From: an uncultured Halieaceae bacterium
GTDB lineage: Bacteria > Pseudomonadota > Gammaproteobacteria > Pseudomonadales > Halieaceae
Length of the DNA stretch: 26,868 bases
NCBI GenBank assembly: GCA_913063005.1
Contig: CAJXZI010000004.1
Location: forward strand, 1-26,868
Direction: 5' to 3'
Both the position numbers and the translations under genes were made by a program. Under the pieces are notes generated by a model. It was given only the letters and a program-made list of their open reading frames with translations. It had not been told where the DNA came from and did not search any database. Below are positions 25,220-26,868 of the stretch, in pieces. Each line of letters begins with the position of its first letter. Position 1 is the first letter of the stretch.

Positions 25220-25255
25220 AAGGACCCGATGGACAAAAAGGCCCATTCACAATGA
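25217..25255 (+). CDS. Possible 12-codon leader peptide coupled to yheV
   Basis: The frame MKDPMDKKAHSQ ends with a TGA that overlaps the yheV ATG as ATGA. An internal ATG at 25229 has GAAGGA four nt upstream. yheV itself lacks a close ribosome site, so termination of this short frame could deliver ribosomes to it. This is inferred from sequence arrangement only. Confidence 0.3.
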   Translation: MKDPMDKKAHSQ

Positions 25256-25515
25256 CTAATGACGCGACACCACAAGCACCGCGACGTCCGCGTTTCATAG
25301 CAGGCGCCATTTGCCCAAGCTGCAAGGCAATGGATCGTATCGTGGTGGACATGGAGACCGATGAGCGCTCCTGTGTTGACTGTGGATTTTCCGAGAAGCG
25401 TCCTCAGACATCGACACAAGAACCGGCTACGCGCGTTACGCGCGGGAGTGCCCGTTTGGTCGAAACGACAGCTGAACCCGTCCGTCTAATGACCCCTGAG
25501 CCACAGAAAGACTAA
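25252..25515 (+). CDS. yheV: YheV family putative zinc-ribbon protein
   Basis: This is a small protein (87 aa) of the YheV/DUF2387 family, of unknown function. The conserved core is RRPRFIAGAICPSCKAMDR followed by a second cysteine pair. C21/C24 and C41/C44 (CPSC and CVDC) form a probable zinc ribbon. The C-terminal 40 residues are polar, with a TRVTRG stretch, and are probably disordered. ATG 25252 overlaps the stop of a mini-ORF; AAAAGG is 12 nt upstream. It stands alone between yrdA (opposite strand) and coxB. Confidence 0.9.
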   Translation: MTNDATPQAPRRPRFIAGAICPSCKAMDRIVVDMETDERSCVDCGFSEKRPQTSTQEPATRVTRGSARLVETTAEPVRLMTPEPQKD

Positions 25516-25585
25516 ATTCCTGTTAACAAATGCACGGTATTTGTCTAACTAACGCGTTTGCGCTGTGAATCCAATCTGACTTCGC

Positions 25586-25591
25586 TATAAT
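25586..25591 (+). promoter_or_regulatory. Candidate -10 box for coxB-coxA
   Basis: A perfect TATAAT lies 73 nt before the coxB ATG in the 149-nt gap after yheV. The -35 at 17 bp is poor (CTGTGA), which suggests that an activator may be needed. The start would fall near 25598, in front of an A8 run. Confidence 0.5.
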
Positions 25592-25664
25592 CGCGCCGCG
25601 AAAAAAAAGCGTGGTCCAACCATCGGGGGCGGGACCAGCACAACGCTGAAATGGGGAAGAAAAG

Positions 25665-26798
25665 ATGCTTAACGCACGCGCACTAGCCGCGGCGGCACTC
25701 TTGCCGCTATCCGCGAATGCACAGAACCAAGTCAACATGTCGACTGGTGTATCTGATGCAGGCGCAGTTATTACTGAACTCGGAGTCGAGATTTACGACC
25801 TTCATATGCTGATCTTCTGGATCTGCGTGGTGATCGGTGTTGGCGTTTTTGGCGTCATGCTTTACTCAATCTATGCACACCGAAAGTCAAAAGGTGTCGA
25901 GCCAGCGCAGTTCCATGAGCACACCGGTGTCGAAGTTGCATGGACTGTTGTGCCCTTCCTGATTCTTATCGGAATGGCTGTCCCAGCGACCTCCACCCTG
26001 CTCGAGGTCTACGATAACGACGATGCTGAAATGAGCATCTTAATTACCGGCTACCAGTGGAAGTGGAAGTATGAGTACCTGGATGCTGACGGTGAGAACG
26101 TCTCGTTCTTCTCAAACCTTGCGACATCGCAAGAGCAGATCTACAACACTGACGACAAGGGTGAGAATTATCTCCTCGAGGTGGACGAGCCACTTGTCAT
26201 CCCTGTCGACACGAAAGTGCGCTTTTTGATCACAGCGAATGATGTCATCCATTCATGGTGGGTACCCGAAATTGCGGTCAAGCGCGACGCTATTCCTGGC
26301 TTTATCAACGAAGCTTGGACTCGCGTCCTACAAGAAGGTGTTTATCGCGGTCAGTGCACGGAGTTGTGCGGTGCATACCATGGTTTTATGCCTGTTGAGG
26401 TCCACGTTGTGAGCCGCGATGAGTTCGATGGCTGGATGGCTGCCAAGCAAGGCGCTGCGGCGGCGGACGCTGCACTCGCTGCAAAAGAGCTCTCTTTTGA
26501 TGAGTTGTACGCACGAGGCGAAGACGTTTACAACGCAAGCTGCTTGGCGTGTCACGGAGCTGCTGGTGAAGGTGGTCTAGGCAATGCAATCGCAGGTAGT
26601 GCCATAGCTACCGGAGGTCTTGATACACATTTGAGCGTCATCGTGAATGGCGTTGCGGGCACCGCCATGCAGGCATTCGGCACACAGTTGTCAGAAGTCG
26701 ATGTGGCTGCGGTCACAACGTATCAGCGGAATGCGTTTGGAAATAATACTGGGGATGTGGTTCAGGCGTCTGACGTCGTGAGCTACAAAGAAGGGTAA
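25665..26798 (+). CDS. coxB: Cytochrome c oxidase subunit II with fused cytochrome c domain
   Basis: CoxB takes electrons from cytochrome c and passes them through the CuA centre to subunit I. The 377-aa protein has a signal sequence (cleavage probably after SANA at 19) and two membrane helices (about 48-70 and 92-112). The CuA domain includes GYQWKWKYEY (129-138), with ligands H196, C231, E233 (backbone), C235, H239 and M242. A C-terminal cytochrome c domain has CLACH (293-297) and a probable axial Met335, as in caa3-type oxidases. ATG 25665 has GGGGAAGA just upstream. coxA follows 15 nt later in the same operon. Confidence 0.97.
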   Translation: MLNARALAAAALLPLSANAQNQVNMSTGVSDAGAVITELGVEIYDLHMLIFWICVVIGVGVFGVMLYSIYAHRKSKGVEPAQFHEHTGVEVAWTVVPFLILIGMAVPATSTLLEVYDNDDAEMSILITGYQWKWKYEYLDADGENVSFFSNLATSQEQIYNTDDKGENYLLEVDEPLVIPVDTKVRFLITANDVIHSWWVPEIAVKRDAIPGFINEAWTRVLQEGVYRGQCTELCGAYHGFMPVEVHVVSRDEFDGWMAAKQGAAAADAALAAKELSFDELYARGEDVYNASCLACHGAAGEGGLGNAIAGSAIATGGLDTHLSVIVNGVAGTAMQAFGTQLSEVDVAAVTTYQRNAFGNNTGDVVQASDVVSYKEG

Positions 26799-26813
26799 TT
26801 GGAGGAAATACAA

Positions 26814-26868
26814 ATGGGCGATCATCACCACGGTCCAGCTAAAGGCCTCTCTCGTTGGCTGTACACAA
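26814..26868 (+). CDS. coxA: Cytochrome c oxidase subunit I, N-terminal fragment (cut by window end)
   Basis: Only 18 codons are in the window: MGDHHHGPAKGLSRWLYT. The GPAKGL-RW-T segment is the usual N-terminus of proteobacterial CoxA/CtaD before the first helix. GGAGG at 26801-26805 serves the ATG at 26814. The position right after coxB supports subunit I, the haem-copper catalytic subunit. Confidence 0.9.
   Translation, partial: MGDHHHGPAKGLSRWLYT

Noticed and set aside
1..26868. CRISPR arrays, insertion sequences, prophage, tRNA or rRNA genes
   Set aside because: No regularly spaced repeats, transposase or integrase frames, or RNA gene signatures were seen; the window is packed with core genes.

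Overview
The window is a chromosomal replication-origin neighbourhood of a gammaproteobacterium, at roughly mid GC. It reads from an AT-rich origin-like segment through dnaA-dnaN-recF-gyrB and ends at the start of a cytochrome c oxidase operon. The gene content and order (dnaA-dnaN-recF-gyrB; glyQ/glyS; trkA-rsmB-fmt-def; LysM protein-dprA-tsaC-hemF-aroE; coxB-coxA) resemble the origin region of Pseudomonas. Protein details suggest a relative such as a marine Cellvibrionales/Halieaceae-type bacterium. The family placement is inference and is not certain.

Layout. Positions 1-409 hold two perfect, inverted DnaA boxes around a very AT-rich core with an unwinding-element-like 13-mer. Then come dnaA, dnaN, recF and gyrB on the plus strand. 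recF carries two exact 16-bp parS sites. On the minus strand follow rmuC, glyS and glyQ. A plus-strand pair (LpxL-type acyltransferase and djlA) overlaps by ATGA. A compact minus-strand operon def-fmt-rsmB-trkA-trkH joins N-terminal Met processing, initiator tRNA formylation, 16S rRNA methylation and potassium uptake. It converges on djlA. The plus strand then carries a LysM protein, dprA, tsaC, hemF and aroE. aroE converges with a YrdA-type gamma carbonic anhydrase-like gene. yheV and coxB follow, and coxA is cut by the window end.

Functions. The first block starts and drives replication and segregation (DnaA, clamp, RecF, gyrase, ParB loading sites). The middle serves translation (GlyRS, Fmt, Def, RsmB, TsaC), potassium homeostasis and envelope lipid/protein quality. 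The end supports haem and aromatic biosynthesis and aerobic respiration (HemF, AroE, CoxB/CoxA).

I found no rRNA, tRNA, CRISPR array, prophage or insertion sequence. Nearly all of the window is conserved core genome, so I do not claim a new multi-gene system. The most notable unexplained or architecturally interesting parts are: the paired parS sites in identical codon register in recF; the symmetric oriC box arrangement; the structured non-coding stretch between dprA and tsaC (21558-22032); and the leader of yheV, with a 17-bp tandem repeat, hairpins and a stop-start-coupled mini-ORF.
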